A DNA stretch of 35,835 nt, from positions 1 to 35,835 of the forward strand of contig RPQH01000045.1 of the NCBI GenBank assembly GCA_003820375.1, read 5' to 3'. Source of the stretch: Ignavibacteriota bacterium (GTDB taxonomy: Bacteria > Bacteroidota > Ignavibacteria > Tepidaquicellales > OLB5). Position numbers and translations under genes: made by a program. Positions 23,681 to 32,195 of the stretch are shown here, one piece after another. Within the stretch, counting starts at the first letter, position 1. Each line of letters begins with the position of its first letter. Under the pieces are notes generated by a model. The model did not search any database. It was given only the letters and a program-made list of their open reading frames with translations, and was not told the DNA's origin.

Positions 23681-24328
23681 ATGAATGATTCAGAAAAATT
23701 TGCGTCAAAATTATTTAAAAAGGAAGAAATAAAAGTAATCGCCGGTGTTAGTTCTTTAAAACGGAAATTTAAAATTGCCGTATTTGTGCCACCTACTAAA
23801 ATTGAAGAAATAACTGAGACAATGGCAGAAAAGGGTGCCGGAATTATAGGGAATTATACAGTTTGTTCTTTCAGGATAAAAGGTACAGGTACATTTAAAG
23901 GGGGAAAGAATACAAAACCCGTAATAGGTAAAAGAGAAAATTTAGAGACAGTAGATGAGATACGGCTTGAGATGGTATGCGAAAAACACCTGGTAAATGA
24001 CGTAATAGAAAGTTTATTAAAGCATCATCCGTATGAAGAGCCGGCTTATGAGATTTATGAGATTATTACTGGCTCCAAATCTGACAACGCTGTTAGAGTA
24101 AAATTAAAAAAATCATTCAGCCTTTTAGAGATAATAAGGAGAATAAACCGTAAATTAAATTCTGATGAGTTTGTTACAGCTTCTAATGTAAAAATAAAAG
24201 ACGTAATTATCGATATGTCAGATAGTGAAAATGTAACAGACTATATTACAGGTAACAAAGAAAAAGTTTTAATAATAAACAAGAAAAACAAAAGTACAAT
24301 AAACTTAATGCTGAAAAAGCAGGAGTGA
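23681..24328 (+). CDS. Nif3-family protein reduced to its PII-like insertion domain
   Basis: This is a 215-aa protein. Residues about 28-128 match the PII/CutA-like middle domain of long Nif3 proteins: FKIAVFVPP, EKGAGIIGNYTVCSFRIKG, GTFKGG, NLETVDEIRLEMVC and LKHHPYEEPAYEIYEI. Full Nif3-family proteins carry ~120-residue lobes on each side that bind two metal ions through HHP and other His/Asp/Glu motifs. Here the N-terminal lobe is absent. The C-terminal ~85 residues keep only the outline (SLLEIIRRINRKL, IKDVIIDMSDS) and no metal ligands. It is therefore not expected to have the dinuclear centre. It heads an operon with the zinc-ribbon gene (2 nt gap) and rnhA. Nif3 next to this zinc-ribbon family is a common order, so this is probably a reduced orthologue rather than a random fragment. 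Confidence 0.75.
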   Translation: MNDSEKFASKLFKKEEIKVIAGVSSLKRKFKIAVFVPPTKIEEITETMAEKGAGIIGNYTVCSFRIKGTGTFKGGKNTKPVIGKRENLETVDEIRLEMVCEKHLVNDVIESLLKHHPYEEPAYEIYEIITGSKSDNAVRVKLKKSFSLLEIIRRINRKLNSDEFVTASNVKIKDVIIDMSDSENVTDYITGNKEKVLIINKKNKSTINLMLKKQE

Positions 24329-24330
24329 AA

Positions 24331-25056
24331 ATGAAAGAAAGATTATTATTGTTGTTTGAACTTCACAAGATAGATAAAGAGCTTCAGGAATTGGAGAGCT
24401 TAAAAGGAGATATTCCTGAAATTATTGAAGAGCTAACTGAAAAAAAAGATTCACACGAACAGACATTAGACAGACTGGAACAGGAACTATCAGGAATAAC
24501 TGAAAATGAAAGTGTACTGGTTACACAAAACAGCTCACTTGCAAAAAAGATAGATAAAAACGATGAAGTGCTTAGAAGCGGCGCAGTAAAATCAAACCAG
24601 GAATATAATGCTCTTGCAAAAGAAATCGAAGACGCTTATGAACACATCGATAAAAATGAAGATGTTCTCGAAAAAGATATAAAGATTAAAAAAGATGAAT
24701 TAACAAACAGAATCAACACATTGAGAACAGAATTGGCTGATATACTTTCAGACCTTGCCCAGCATGAGGAAACACTGAAAGCATTAAATGAGCAAACGGA
24801 AGAAGAGGAAAAAGAGCTAAAAGCACAGAGGGAAAGTGTAGTTCCAAAAGTTAATCCTGAAGACCTTGAGTTTTACAAACGCATAAACGATGCAAAATTC
24901 GGTGATGCAATGGCTGTAGTAAGAAAAGGCTCTTGCCTCGGATGTTTCAATTCAATACCTCCGCAAAGGTCAATTGAAATAAGAATGGTAGAAAGATTTT
25001 TTACATGCGAGTCATGCGGCAGGATACTAATATCAGAAGAATTGATTAACATTTGA
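24331..25056 (+). CDS. C4-type zinc-ribbon coiled-coil protein
   Basis: This 241-aa protein consists of a long antiparallel coiled coil (about residues 10-180, dense in Glu, Lys and Leu heptads) followed by a C4 zinc ribbon with C202-x-x-C205 and C226-x-x-C229 (CLGC and CESC, separated by NSIPPQRSIEIRM). This is the DUF164/zf-RING_7 family, thought to bind nucleic acid or act as an adaptor; no enzymatic activity is known. The frame could start at GTG 24325, overlapping the upstream stop, but ATG 24331 has GGAG at 5 nt and is preferred. The rnhA start overlaps its stop codon. Confidence 0.85.
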   Translation: MKERLLLLFELHKIDKELQELESLKGDIPEIIEELTEKKDSHEQTLDRLEQELSGITENESVLVTQNSSLAKKIDKNDEVLRSGAVKSNQEYNALAKEIEDAYEHIDKNEDVLEKDIKIKKDELTNRINTLRTELADILSDLAQHEETLKALNEQTEEEEKELKAQRESVVPKVNPEDLEFYKRINDAKFGDAMAVVRKGSCLGCFNSIPPQRSIEIRMVERFFTCESCGRILISEELINI

Positions 25057-25478
25057 GTAAAATAAAAGTTTACACAGACGGCGCATCAAGGGGTAATCCG
25101 GGTACTTCGGGAATTGGGATAATAATTTACGATGAGAATAATTTCATCCTTTCATCATGGAATGAATATTTAGGAATTGCAACTAACAACCAGGCAGAAT
25201 ATAAAGCAATATTAAAATCTCTCGACCTGATAAAAAAATTGATTGCTGAAAGAGACTTTGATGAGATTGAATTTTATGCTGATAGTTTGCTGATGGTTAA
25301 CCAGTTAAATTTTGATTTTAAGATAAATGAGCCGGGACTTGCTATATTAAACAATAAGTTTCATGTGCTTATGAAGAAACTTAATAAATCTTACAAAGTT
25401 ATATATATTGGAAGAGAATTTAATAAAGCAGCGGATAGATTAGCAAACCAGGCAATAGATAACAGGAAGAGTTTGTGA
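25053..25478 (+). CDS. rnhA: Ribonuclease HI
   Basis: This 141-aa enzyme degrades the RNA strand of RNA-DNA hybrids. All four acidic catalytic residues are visible: D9 in YTDGASRGNPG, E49 in TNNQAEYKA, D77 in FYADS and D128 in KAADRLAN. It lacks the basic protrusion of E. coli RNase HI, so it resembles the shorter Bacillus/archaeal-type RNase HI. Translation starts at TTG 25053, which overlaps the TGA of the zinc-ribbon gene by 4 nt (TTGA); no in-frame ATG precedes the first strand. An inverted-repeat pair follows 5 bp after the stop. Confidence 0.9.
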   Translation: MSKIKVYTDGASRGNPGTSGIGIIIYDENNFILSSWNEYLGIATNNQAEYKAILKSLDLIKKLIAERDFDEIEFYADSLLMVNQLNFDFKINEPGLAILNNKFHVLMKKLNKSYKVIYIGREFNKAADRLANQAIDNRKSL

Positions 25479-25482
25479 GAAA

Positions 25483-25545
25483 GCATTCCCGCGAAAGCGG
25501 GAATCCCAGGAATAATTGACAAGATTCCCGCTTTCGCGGGAATGC
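25483..25545. repeat. Perfect 23-bp inverted repeat pair of REP-type palindromes
   Basis: 25483-25505 and 25523-25545 are exact reverse complements, and each is itself a palindrome (ATTCCCGC-GAAA-GCGGGAAT). A 17-bp spacer separates them. The pair sits between rnhA (5 bp) and the 5' end of the RNase P RNA (10 bp). It belongs to the same family as the doublet at 3817-3978. A TTGACA at 25516-25521 lies in the spacer, but no well-spaced -10 element follows. Confidence 0.85.
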
Positions 25546-25555
25546 ATTTAATTTA

Positions 25556-25905
25556 GGATAGCATTAGCAGCCGCGCTCCGGAAACAGAGGAGTGAGGAAA
25601 GTCCGGACACTTGAGAGCAGGATGCCTCCGGAAACGGAGGGTATGCAGGAGCAAATCCTGCATAACGGAAAGTGATACAGAAAACAAACTACCCCGTTTC
25701 GGCGGGGAAAAGGTGAAAAGGCGGGGTAAAAGCCCACCGTTCCTGCAGGTAACTGCAGGATGCAAATAAAACCCCATCAGAGTGCAAGACCATGTATAGT
25801 GACGCCTGAGGGCTGCTCGCCCGATGTCACAGGGTAGGTTGCATAGATAAATGGCTGCAATCCCCTTTCGGGGGGAAGACAGAATCCGGCTTACAATGCT
25901 TTCCT
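25556..25905 (+). ncRNA. rnpB: RNase P RNA, bacterial type A
   Basis: This is the catalytic RNA that trims 5' leaders of precursor tRNAs. The two strands of the universal P4 core are clear: GAGGAAAGTCCGGAC (25594-25608) near the 5' end and ACAGAATCCGGCTTAC near the 3' end (25880-25895). The ends pair as P1 (GGATAGCATT with AATGCTTTCC). GGTGAAAAGGCGGGGTAAAAGCCCACC (25710-25738) fits the P11-P12 region, and an AGGGTAGGTTGC block lies near 25832. Total length is about 350 nt, normal for type A. The exact ends are inferred from P1. A perfect terminator follows 15 nt downstream. Confidence 0.95.
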
Positions 25906-25919
25906 TTGATTATTTCGAT

Positions 25920-25957
25920 ATTCCCATCCGCTGATGCAGCGGATGGGAATTTTTTTA
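25920..25957 (+). terminator. Intrinsic terminator of rnpB
   Basis: ATTCCCATCCGCTG pairs over all 14 bases with CAGCGGATGGGAAT around an ATG loop, followed by seven T. It lies immediately after the P1 end of the RNase P RNA. Confidence 0.92.
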
Positions 25958-25967
25958 ATGAGAAGAA

Positions 25968-28022
25968 CTATTTTTTTATATCTTTTAACCTTTTTATTTC
26001 ATTAAGATATTTCAGCACTTCTATATTTTTCGGCTCAATCCTCAATATTGCATTGCAGCATTCTTCTGCAGATTTATATTCTTTCTTCTTCATCATGTAT
26101 ATCAATGAAGTAAAATAAGCATCTACATTATTAGGTTCGTATTTATATACAATATTTAATTGCTCCAATGCAAGGTCGTCTTTTCTACTCTTAAAATAAT
26201 ATCTGGAAAGATTCACCCTGAAATCTGTTTGTAATGTATCTTTTGCCAGCACTTCATTTTTTAATTTTTCCGCTTCAATTGTATCACCTTCATCATATTT
26301 TATTAATGACAGCAAAGCCAGGCATTCAAGTTCAGAAGGGTGATTTTTTACAGCAATTCTTAACTGGTCTTCTGCTGCTTTTAATATCGGCTTACTGCTC
26401 ACAGCATTTAACATAGGATTATCAAAGCAATAAAAATAATTATGGTATGCATATGAAAACCTGTATTCGGCTCTGGGATTTAGTTCGATGACCCGGTTAA
26501 GCTTTGAATTTAGCTCAGTTATGTTTCCATTAAAATAATTATAATTTGCCAATCCTTCATGATATACTTTATCAGCTTTAAAATCAACGTAAGCATCATA
26601 AATATTGAACAAGCTGAACATAACTACAACTGCTGCTGAAAATACAAAAATATTTCCGAATTTGATTTTACTTTTATTGCTAAATTTTAATATTACACCT
26701 TTGCCTGCCGAAAACAGCTCTGATTTAAAGGCTGCAAGAAAAATAAACAAGTATGCTAAATGTGTTAATTCATCAAAATCCGCAAGCCCGTAAACAATAT
26801 ACCCGCCAAACATGCAAAGGAAAGCAACAAATATATATTGCCTGCTTTTCTTTTCTGATTTATTCAATACAGATGCGATTGAATATCTGACACCTGTAAA
26901 GAGCATATACAGATATGCAGCAAGTCCTATTATTCCCATCACGGCTAATGTGTGCAGATAATTGTTATGTGCATTATCATAATAAGGAGATGCATCTTTA
27001 TTTTTCAGGGCTATAGTGAGAAAATCCTCAAGCCCTCGTGAAAATGTTGATATTCCGGTTCCCGTTATGGGATAATGACCGAACATATTTAATGTTGTCT
27101 TCCATAACACCCATCTTTGTGTTTCGGTAATTGTAACAATACTTTGAAACCTTTTTATATAAATGTTATGAGATAAAAAAATATTTGCAGCAATTAACGC
27201 GATAACAATAATGCCAAGAATTATCAAACCTGTTCTTCTTGCATTATTATATCTTATAATATCCGGTTTTAAAACGTAAGGATAAAAAATACAAAATAGA
27301 ATTAATTCAAACAGTAATGCGGCATACACTGTCCTTGTTTGTGATATAATAATTCCTGCCAGAATAATTACCGGTATTATAACAGTTGTAAATGAGAATT
27401 TATTCTGAAATGCCCGTATAACTGCAAATGGAAGAACCATTACCATTAAGCCGGCAGCAAATACACTGGTTCCCATTGAGCTCATAGGCCTGACGTATGC
27501 AACAATTTGTACTTTAAAAGGGTCAAGACCAAAATATTGAAGTATTGAATACGCACCAACAAGCGCACCCGTTAATGACATTGCAAATAAAAGCTTATCT
27601 CTTTTTTCTGTATTTGAAAGAGTAATTGATGATAAAAAGTAAAGAAGTGTAAGAATAGCATAAGTAATTAACCCAATTTGCCTGGAATACTGTCCAAATA
27701 AACTTACGTATGGATTAATTGAAAATACAGTTGAGATTACGGCACCAAGAAAAATGAAAAGTACAGCAGAATCAATTGCTCTATTTGCAATATATTCGAA
27801 TCGATTCTGTTTAAGCTTGTTCCACAAAAAAATGATTAATGAAATGAAAAACAAACCGCTTAGCATTCTAAATGCTGTACTCTTCACTACGTTAAACAAA
27901 CTTTCAACAGTAGTGGTAAATACAAGCGGTAATACCACTACAAGAGCAATAAGCATGTAAAAAGGATAGTCCTTGCTCTTATCCTGTTTTTGTTTTATTT
28001 CCTTTTTTACTTTATCTTTCAT
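25968..28022 (-). CDS. O-antigen ligase (Wzy_C) family membrane protein with TPR tail
   Basis: This 684-aa protein has about 11-12 hydrophobic segments in residues 20-480. A large periplasmic-type loop follows the segment near FLSHNIYIKRF and contains TQRWVLWKTTLNMFGHYPITGTGISTF and DNAHNNYLHTLAVMGIIGL. These are the R-W-x-x-W, G-x-G and H-N-x-x-L features of the O-antigen ligase/polymerase superfamily. The C-terminal ~200 residues are TPR-like helical repeats (YHEGLANYNYFNGNITEL, ALEQLNIVYKYEPNNVDAY). It probably joins or polymerises surface glycans; bacterial glycosylation ligases of this family look alike, so the acceptor is unknown. ATG 28022 is preferred over the TTG one codon upstream. 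It converges on rnpB. Confidence 0.85.
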   Translation of the reverse strand: MKDKVKKEIKQKQDKSKDYPFYMLIALVVVLPLVFTTTVESLFNVVKSTAFRMLSGLFFISLIIFLWNKLKQNRFEYIANRAIDSAVLFIFLGAVISTVFSINPYVSLFGQYSRQIGLITYAILTLLYFLSSITLSNTEKRDKLLFAMSLTGALVGAYSILQYFGLDPFKVQIVAYVRPMSSMGTSVFAAGLMVMVLPFAVIRAFQNKFSFTTVIIPVIILAGIIISQTRTVYAALLFELILFCIFYPYVLKPDIIRYNNARRTGLIILGIIVIALIAANIFLSHNIYIKRFQSIVTITETQRWVLWKTTLNMFGHYPITGTGISTFSRGLEDFLTIALKNKDASPYYDNAHNNYLHTLAVMGIIGLAAYLYMLFTGVRYSIASVLNKSEKKSRQYIFVAFLCMFGGYIVYGLADFDELTHLAYLFIFLAAFKSELFSAGKGVILKFSNKSKIKFGNIFVFSAAVVVMFSLFNIYDAYVDFKADKVYHEGLANYNYFNGNITELNSKLNRVIELNPRAEYRFSYAYHNYFYCFDNPMLNAVSSKPILKAAEDQLRIAVKNHPSELECLALLSLIKYDEGDTIEAEKLKNEVLAKDTLQTDFRVNLSRYYFKSRKDDLALEQLNIVYKYEPNNVDAYFTSLIYMMKKKEYKSAEECCNAILRIEPKNIEVLKYLNEIKRLKDIKK

Positions 28023-28097
28023 CAACGGGCAAAGATAGTAAAGTGAAGAATTGAATTAAAAGTCAAAACCTGTGCATATAAAAAGAAAAATAGAATG

Positions 28098-28574
28098 TTA
28101 TCTTTCTTTTTTCATCAGAAAATCAATTTTAATGGTTTTGCCGTCTTTGTTTGGACCTTCAATTTGTGCGAAAAGTGAGCCGTCTTCTTCGTTTATGTAA
28201 GTTATTCTTTGGGGGAAATCATGTTCGGGATTTTCGAATACTGCTTTTGTATCAGATAAATATACCAGCTTAAAATCAACAGGTCCCGGATTGTGGGCTA
28301 CAATTGCAATATAAAATATTTCATCTCCTCTTTTTTCGATGGATATTTTTTCAGTGAATACAGTATCTCCATTTTTTATAGTATATGAATTACCTCTTAA
28401 AATGGTATCACTTTCCTTAATCCACCTTTCACGGGTAATTCCATTTTCATCTGCCATAACCCAGTTATCAAGCATCCAGTCAAATTTATCAAGTGAAATA
28501 TCTTTAATCTGTGAGTTACTCATTTGTATGATAATAAAAAATAAATAAATTATGGAATAAAGCAGAATTTTCAA
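28098..28574 (-). CDS. DUF6265-like exported protein
   Basis: From TTG 28574 this is a 158-aa protein with a signal peptide (LKILLYSIIYLFFIIIQMSNSQ). The domain contains FDWMLDNWVM, RERWIKESDTILRGNSYTI, TEKISIEKRGDEIFYIAIV and FENPEHDFPQRITY, which I associate with DUF6265, a lipocalin-like beta family of unknown function. The frame is open to 28673, but the extra 33 residues are encoded by the interspersed repeat at 28623. The TTG has a perfect AAGGAG at 7 nt, so the shorter form is preferred. It lies 75 bp upstream of the O-antigen-ligase-like gene on the same strand. No partner is evident. Confidence 0.75.
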   Translation of the reverse strand: MKILLYSIIYLFFIIIQMSNSQIKDISLDKFDWMLDNWVMADENGITRERWIKESDTILRGNSYTIKNGDTVFTEKISIEKRGDEIFYIAIVAHNPGPVDFKLVYLSDTKAVFENPEHDFPQRITYINEEDGSLFAQIEGPNKDGKTIKIDFLMKKER

Positions 28575-28622
28575 TACAGTTCTCCTTGTTTGTTTCGTCA
28601 CTAACTGCCAAAGGCAGATTCT

Positions 28623-28720
28623 TTCTACCATAATATCATCCCTTCGGGATTCTGTTCGTGAAGAATGATTCATTCTACCATAATATCATCCCTTCCTGCC
28701 AAAGGCAGGCAAGCGGGATT
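28623..28720. repeat. Two copies of the TTCTACCATAATATCATCCC interspersed repeat
   Basis: Copies start at 28623 and 28673. The first ends in the small palindrome ATCCCTTCGGGAT; the second has a longer palindrome with CCTGCCAAAGGCAGGCAAGCGGG. The same core occurs in the MITE-like element at 2536-2700 and, slightly diverged, in each 108-bp unit at 19811-20078. Confidence 0.8.
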
Positions 28721-28723
28721 CAT

Positions 28724-28849
28724 CCTTATAAACCTTTTAAACCTTACAAACCTTACAAACCTTATGAACCTTATGAACCTAATAAACCTTACAAACCTTA
28801 TAAACCTTATAAACCTTACAAACCTTACAAACCTTATAAACCTTATAAA
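28724..28849. repeat. 9-bp tandem array, 14 units, abutting the mce stop codon
   Basis: Fourteen 9-mers in perfect phase, CCTTA(T/C)AAA with variants CCTTTTAAA, CCTTATGAA and CCTAATAAA. It ends 4 bp from the TAG of the minus-strand mce gene. On that gene's sense strand the unit reads AGGTTT(A/G)TA. Open frames of the KPYKPYKPY and NLTNLMNL type here are artefacts. Confidence 0.92.
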
Positions 28850-28853
28850 CTCC

Positions 28854-29252
28854 CTAGTGCTGGCAGACTTCTGTCAGAACGCCGCCTGTTGATTTTGGCT
28901 TTATAAAAGCAATCAGCATATTATCAGAGCCGATACGCGGTTCTTTATTTATCAGATCGAAGCCATCGGTATTTAACCTGTTTAAATCATCCTGTATCTT
29001 ATCCGATTCATAGGCAACATGATGAATACCTTCACCCCTTTTTTCTATAAACTTTGCAATCGGAGATTCAAGATCTGTTGCTTCCAGTAACTCTATTGTT
29101 GCTTCACCGACCTTAAATTTTACCACTTTTACTTTTTGTTCAGCTACTACTTCTTCTTCCGAAGGTTCGGACTGAAACAATTTCTTATATAATTCTTTTG
29201 CAGTGTTTAAATCTTTTACTGCTATTCCTATATGTGATATTTTGGTTATCAT
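28854..29252 (-). CDS. mce: Methylmalonyl-CoA epimerase
   Basis: This 132-aa vicinal-oxygen-chelate protein interconverts (R)- and (S)-methylmalonyl-CoA, linking propionyl-CoA metabolism to succinyl-CoA. Metal ligands fit the family: H7 in ISHIGIAV, E in the ATIELLEAT strand, H in GEGIHHVAYE, and E at the C-terminus (LTEVCQH). The length is standard. GEGIHHVAYE and PRIGSDNMLIAFIKPKSTGG are close to known epimerases. It overlaps the stop of manC by 4 nt (ATGA). No mutase or carboxylase gene is in the window. The stop codon is followed within 4 bp by a 9-bp array. Confidence 0.92.
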   Translation of the reverse strand: MITKISHIGIAVKDLNTAKELYKKLFQSEPSEEEVVAEQKVKVVKFKVGEATIELLEATDLESPIAKFIEKRGEGIHHVAYESDKIQDDLNRLNTDGFDLINKEPRIGSDNMLIAFIKPKSTGGVLTEVCQH

Positions 29253-30349
29253 AAATAATCCGATAATCCCTTTCTTTTTAGATAATCCACAATTTCTTTG
29301 ACTTCCTGAGAACGTCCTTTCTTGCAGATCAACAACCCTTCTTTTGTATTTATTATTATTAAATCATCGACTCCAATTAAGCCAACAAACCCTTTTGAAG
29401 AAAGTACAAGGTTATTTTCAGAATCTTTAACATACGAATCTCCGATTATTACATTATTTGTTTTATCCTTTGGCTTAACACGGTGCACTTCATCCCAGCT
29501 GCCAAGATCACTCCATTTGAAGTTACCTTTTATAACATAAACATTATCTGCTTTCTCCATTACACCATAATCGATTGAAATGCTTTTTATCTGCCTGAAG
29601 ACCTTATCAAGTGTGTTTTTAAAACTATTTGAGTGAATATCTTTTTCAATTTTAAGCAATTCATGATGCAGGTCGGGAAGATATTTTTTTATCTCTTTCA
29701 GGATAACATCGGCACGGAAAATAAACATACCGCTGTTCCACAGGAAATCGCCGCTTGCAAGAAATTCCTTTGCTGTTTCAAGTGTTGGTTTTTCCGCAAA
29801 TGTTTTTACTCTATATATATTTACTTTTTCTTCGGAACCATTTGGTTCAACAGTAAGAAACACATCATCGAGAAATTGTATATAACCATAGCCTGTCTCG
29901 GGGTGAGTGGGGTTTATGCCAAGTGTTACAATTGCATCATTATCTTCAACAAATTTAAGTCCTGCTTTAACAGTTCTTATAAATTCTTCTTCATCCTGTA
30001 TCAGATGGTCAGCAGGTACAATAACCATCTTTGCTCTTTCATCAAATTGTTTAAGTATGATTGAAGCAAGCCCGACACAAGGTGCAGTATTTCTTCCAAC
30101 AGGTTCACCGATAATATTTTCTCCCGGTATCCTGGAAACCTGTTTTCTGACCTCGTTTACATATTGAGCATTTGTAACAATAAAGATCTGTTCAATAGGT
30201 ACAAGCTCTCTCATCCTTTTAACGGTAAGCTGGATCATTGTATCAGAAGAGTTAGCAATAGGCAGAAATTGTTTTGGAAGTTTTTGAGAGCCATAAGGCC
30301 AGAACCGGGCACCAACTCCCCCGGCCATTATAATCGCATAAGATTTCAT
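29249..30349 (-). CDS. manC: Mannose-1-phosphate guanylyltransferase
   Basis: This 366-aa nucleotidyltransferase makes GDP-mannose from mannose-1-phosphate and GTP for surface glycans. The N-terminus has the pyrophosphorylase signature AGGVGARFWPYGSQKLPKQF with the catalytic Arg and Lys. VVPADHLI carries the metal-binding Asp, and ETGYGYIQF, KTFAEKPTLETAKEFL and WNSGMFIFRAD are the sugar-side motifs typical of this class. It ends with the left-handed helix region (NNVIIGDSYVKDSENNLVLS) and lacks the C-terminal phosphomannose isomerase domain found in bifunctional forms. It starts 19 nt after the 591-aa gene and overlaps mce by 4 nt. A surface-glycan role fits the nearby O-antigen-ligase-like gene. 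Confidence 0.9.
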   Translation of the reverse strand: MKSYAIIMAGGVGARFWPYGSQKLPKQFLPIANSSDTMIQLTVKRMRELVPIEQIFIVTNAQYVNEVRKQVSRIPGENIIGEPVGRNTAPCVGLASIILKQFDERAKMVIVPADHLIQDEEEFIRTVKAGLKFVEDNDAIVTLGINPTHPETGYGYIQFLDDVFLTVEPNGSEEKVNIYRVKTFAEKPTLETAKEFLASGDFLWNSGMFIFRADVILKEIKKYLPDLHHELLKIEKDIHSNSFKNTLDKVFRQIKSISIDYGVMEKADNVYVIKGNFKWSDLGSWDEVHRVKPKDKTNNVIIGDSYVKDSENNLVLSSKGFVGLIGVDDLIIINTKEGLLICKKGRSQEVKEIVDYLKRKGLSDYL

Positions 30350-30368
30350 ATTTTATTTCTTCTTAATA

Positions 30369-32144
30369 TTAATTCGAATCGGCAAATATTTTCACCGGGT
30401 TATTTAAATACTGAACAAGGACATTAAAATCTTCAGGTTTCCTGTCAGTCAACAGCATCTTAAACGTGAATATTATATATTTTATTATTTGTTTAATCTC
30501 AGAATCAAGCAGGTCCATCCTGTAATCTTTCAGGTATTTCAAAAAGACATATGATACTTCTGCCAGCTTCAGTATATCATTTAACTTTACGGCAGATGCA
30601 ATCTTTGCCAGCATCCGCAGATAATAATTGAGCTCATCTACTTTTTCCAATGCTGCGAACTTGCTGTATTCTCCTTTTATATTTTCCAGTGCTGAAAAAT
30701 TCTTTTCGAATTCTTTCACAAGATATTTCATTTTAAAAATTATACTTTCAGCACTTTGCTTTTTAACTTTCGGTTTTTCTATCAAAACCTCTTCCGCTTC
30801 AGGGGTTTTCGGAAACTCAATTGTTTCAGGTGATTCTATCAATCTTTTAACTGCGCTTATTTCCTGGCCTTCTGCCGCCTTATCCGGCTTGACTGAAGAT
30901 GATTTTTCTTCTTGTGTTATAAATGGTTTTGCCAAAAATACTTTTAATGATTCTACCTTTGTTATTATTTCATCATAATCAAGGTATGTTTCACCTTTTA
31001 TTAAACTGCTTACAATTGCAAGAGATGAATCAAACAGCTTAATTCGCTCAAGAGTAATAATTGTAGGATTGCTTGAAGCTTTTTTGAAATACATGTTTAT
31101 TGTAAAGAAAATATCAGCAACAAGATCGAACGAAAGCTGCCTAGTCAGTTCTCCAAGCCCATTGGATATCTCAATTATCTCATTAAAGCTTTTTAATGTT
31201 CTTTCATTTAATCCTTTAAACCCGTTATAAGTACATTCTTTCTCTATATATGATAACAGCTTTTCAAGAATTTTTATTTCTTCACGATACCTATGCTCAA
31301 ATTTATTAAACTCATCCTGTTCCGAAGCCTCATCTTTTATTTCTTCTTTCTCAAGATATTCATCTATATCCGAAGGTTTTCTTACTTCTATTTGCAGCTC
31401 GGGCTCTTCCTCATTATCTTTTTCAATTGAATCTTCCTTCACATTTTCAATTGTCTCTTTTGCATCTTCAATTACCTCTTCATTCAGAACCGGTTTTTCA
31501 GCAATGTTTTCATCGGTATGAGCTTCTTCATTATCTGAATCTTTAATTTCTTTTTTCGATTCGGTAATATGTGTTTCAATCGTACGGCTGATAGATTCCA
31601 GCTCAAATAACTCCTGTGACCCGGCTGAATCCTGCTCTTTATTTTCCAATAAAGACATGCCTTCATCTTCTAACCCGGATTCTGTAACATCTTCTTCAGA
31701 CACTTCTTCGGTTTCGTCACCTGTTTCCGTTTCATCAGTTGTTTCATCTGTTGTTTCTGACAGAACCTCATCTTTTATTTCAGTTGTTTCTAATTCACTG
31801 TTCCCGTTCCCGATAATCTCTAATGTGTCTATTTCCCGGTCAACAGGTATTTCTTTAATCTGAAGGCGGGTGCAAATCCGCTTCATGTTGTTTACATCAT
31901 ATTCAAAATTATCTTTTAAATTAAAGATTGTAATTTGTGATTTATCAACTTTATCGGAAATGTAGAGGAGGTATTTAAATAAAAGTTCTAATCCTGCAGT
32001 TTTGCCGATTACAAAAGTAATCTTAAAAAAATCGTTCGTAGTAATTACACGCTCCAATACTTTCTTAGCTGTAATATTAACAGCAATATCTGATTGCAGT
32101 ACATTGTGAAGCACGTAATTTATATAATCTTTTTTGAAATTCAT
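30369..32144 (-). CDS. Unknown acidic protein with two Hpt-like helical modules
   Basis: This is a 591-aa protein with no signal peptide. Residues 1-110 form a mixed alpha/beta domain. About 112-290 is very acidic and low in complexity (runs of Glu, Asp, Thr and Ser, such as TDETTDETETGDETEEV), probably disordered. Two helical modules follow, at about 290-400 and 470-585. The second (LNYYLRMLAKIASAVKLNDI, LKLAEVSYVFLKYL) and to a lesser degree the first (ISNGLGELTRQLSFDLVADI) have the hydrophobic pattern of Hpt/CheA-P1 four-helix bundles, but no phosphorylatable histidine in the usual H-x-x-K-G context. No named family is recognised. It lies 51 nt after alr and 19 nt before manC on the same strand. 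Confidence 0.6.
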   Translation of the reverse strand: MNFKKDYINYVLHNVLQSDIAVNITAKKVLERVITTNDFFKITFVIGKTAGLELLFKYLLYISDKVDKSQITIFNLKDNFEYDVNNMKRICTRLQIKEIPVDREIDTLEIIGNGNSELETTEIKDEVLSETTDETTDETETGDETEEVSEEDVTESGLEDEGMSLLENKEQDSAGSQELFELESISRTIETHITESKKEIKDSDNEEAHTDENIAEKPVLNEEVIEDAKETIENVKEDSIEKDNEEEPELQIEVRKPSDIDEYLEKEEIKDEASEQDEFNKFEHRYREEIKILEKLLSYIEKECTYNGFKGLNERTLKSFNEIIEISNGLGELTRQLSFDLVADIFFTINMYFKKASSNPTIITLERIKLFDSSLAIVSSLIKGETYLDYDEIITKVESLKVFLAKPFITQEEKSSSVKPDKAAEGQEISAVKRLIESPETIEFPKTPEAEEVLIEKPKVKKQSAESIIFKMKYLVKEFEKNFSALENIKGEYSKFAALEKVDELNYYLRMLAKIASAVKLNDILKLAEVSYVFLKYLKDYRMDLLDSEIKQIIKYIIFTFKMLLTDRKPEDFNVLVQYLNNPVKIFADSN

Positions 32145-32195
32145 CTATGCATTATAACACTAAAAGAAATTCAATTCTACATTATAATTAAAGTT

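Noticed and set aside
25511..25555. Sigma-70 promoter for rnpB with TTGACA at 25516
   Set aside because: No -10-like element lies 16-18 nt downstream; the nearest AT-rich match is more than 20 nt away.
28575..28673. N-terminal extension of the DUF6265-like protein to 28673
   Set aside because: The extra 33 residues are encoded by an interspersed repeat, and a TTG with perfect AAGGAG spacing lies at 28574 just before the signal peptide.
28658..28906. Two overlapping open frames of KPYKPY / NLTNLMNL type
   Set aside because: Both are the 9-bp array at 28724-28849 read in two frames and extended into the mce end.
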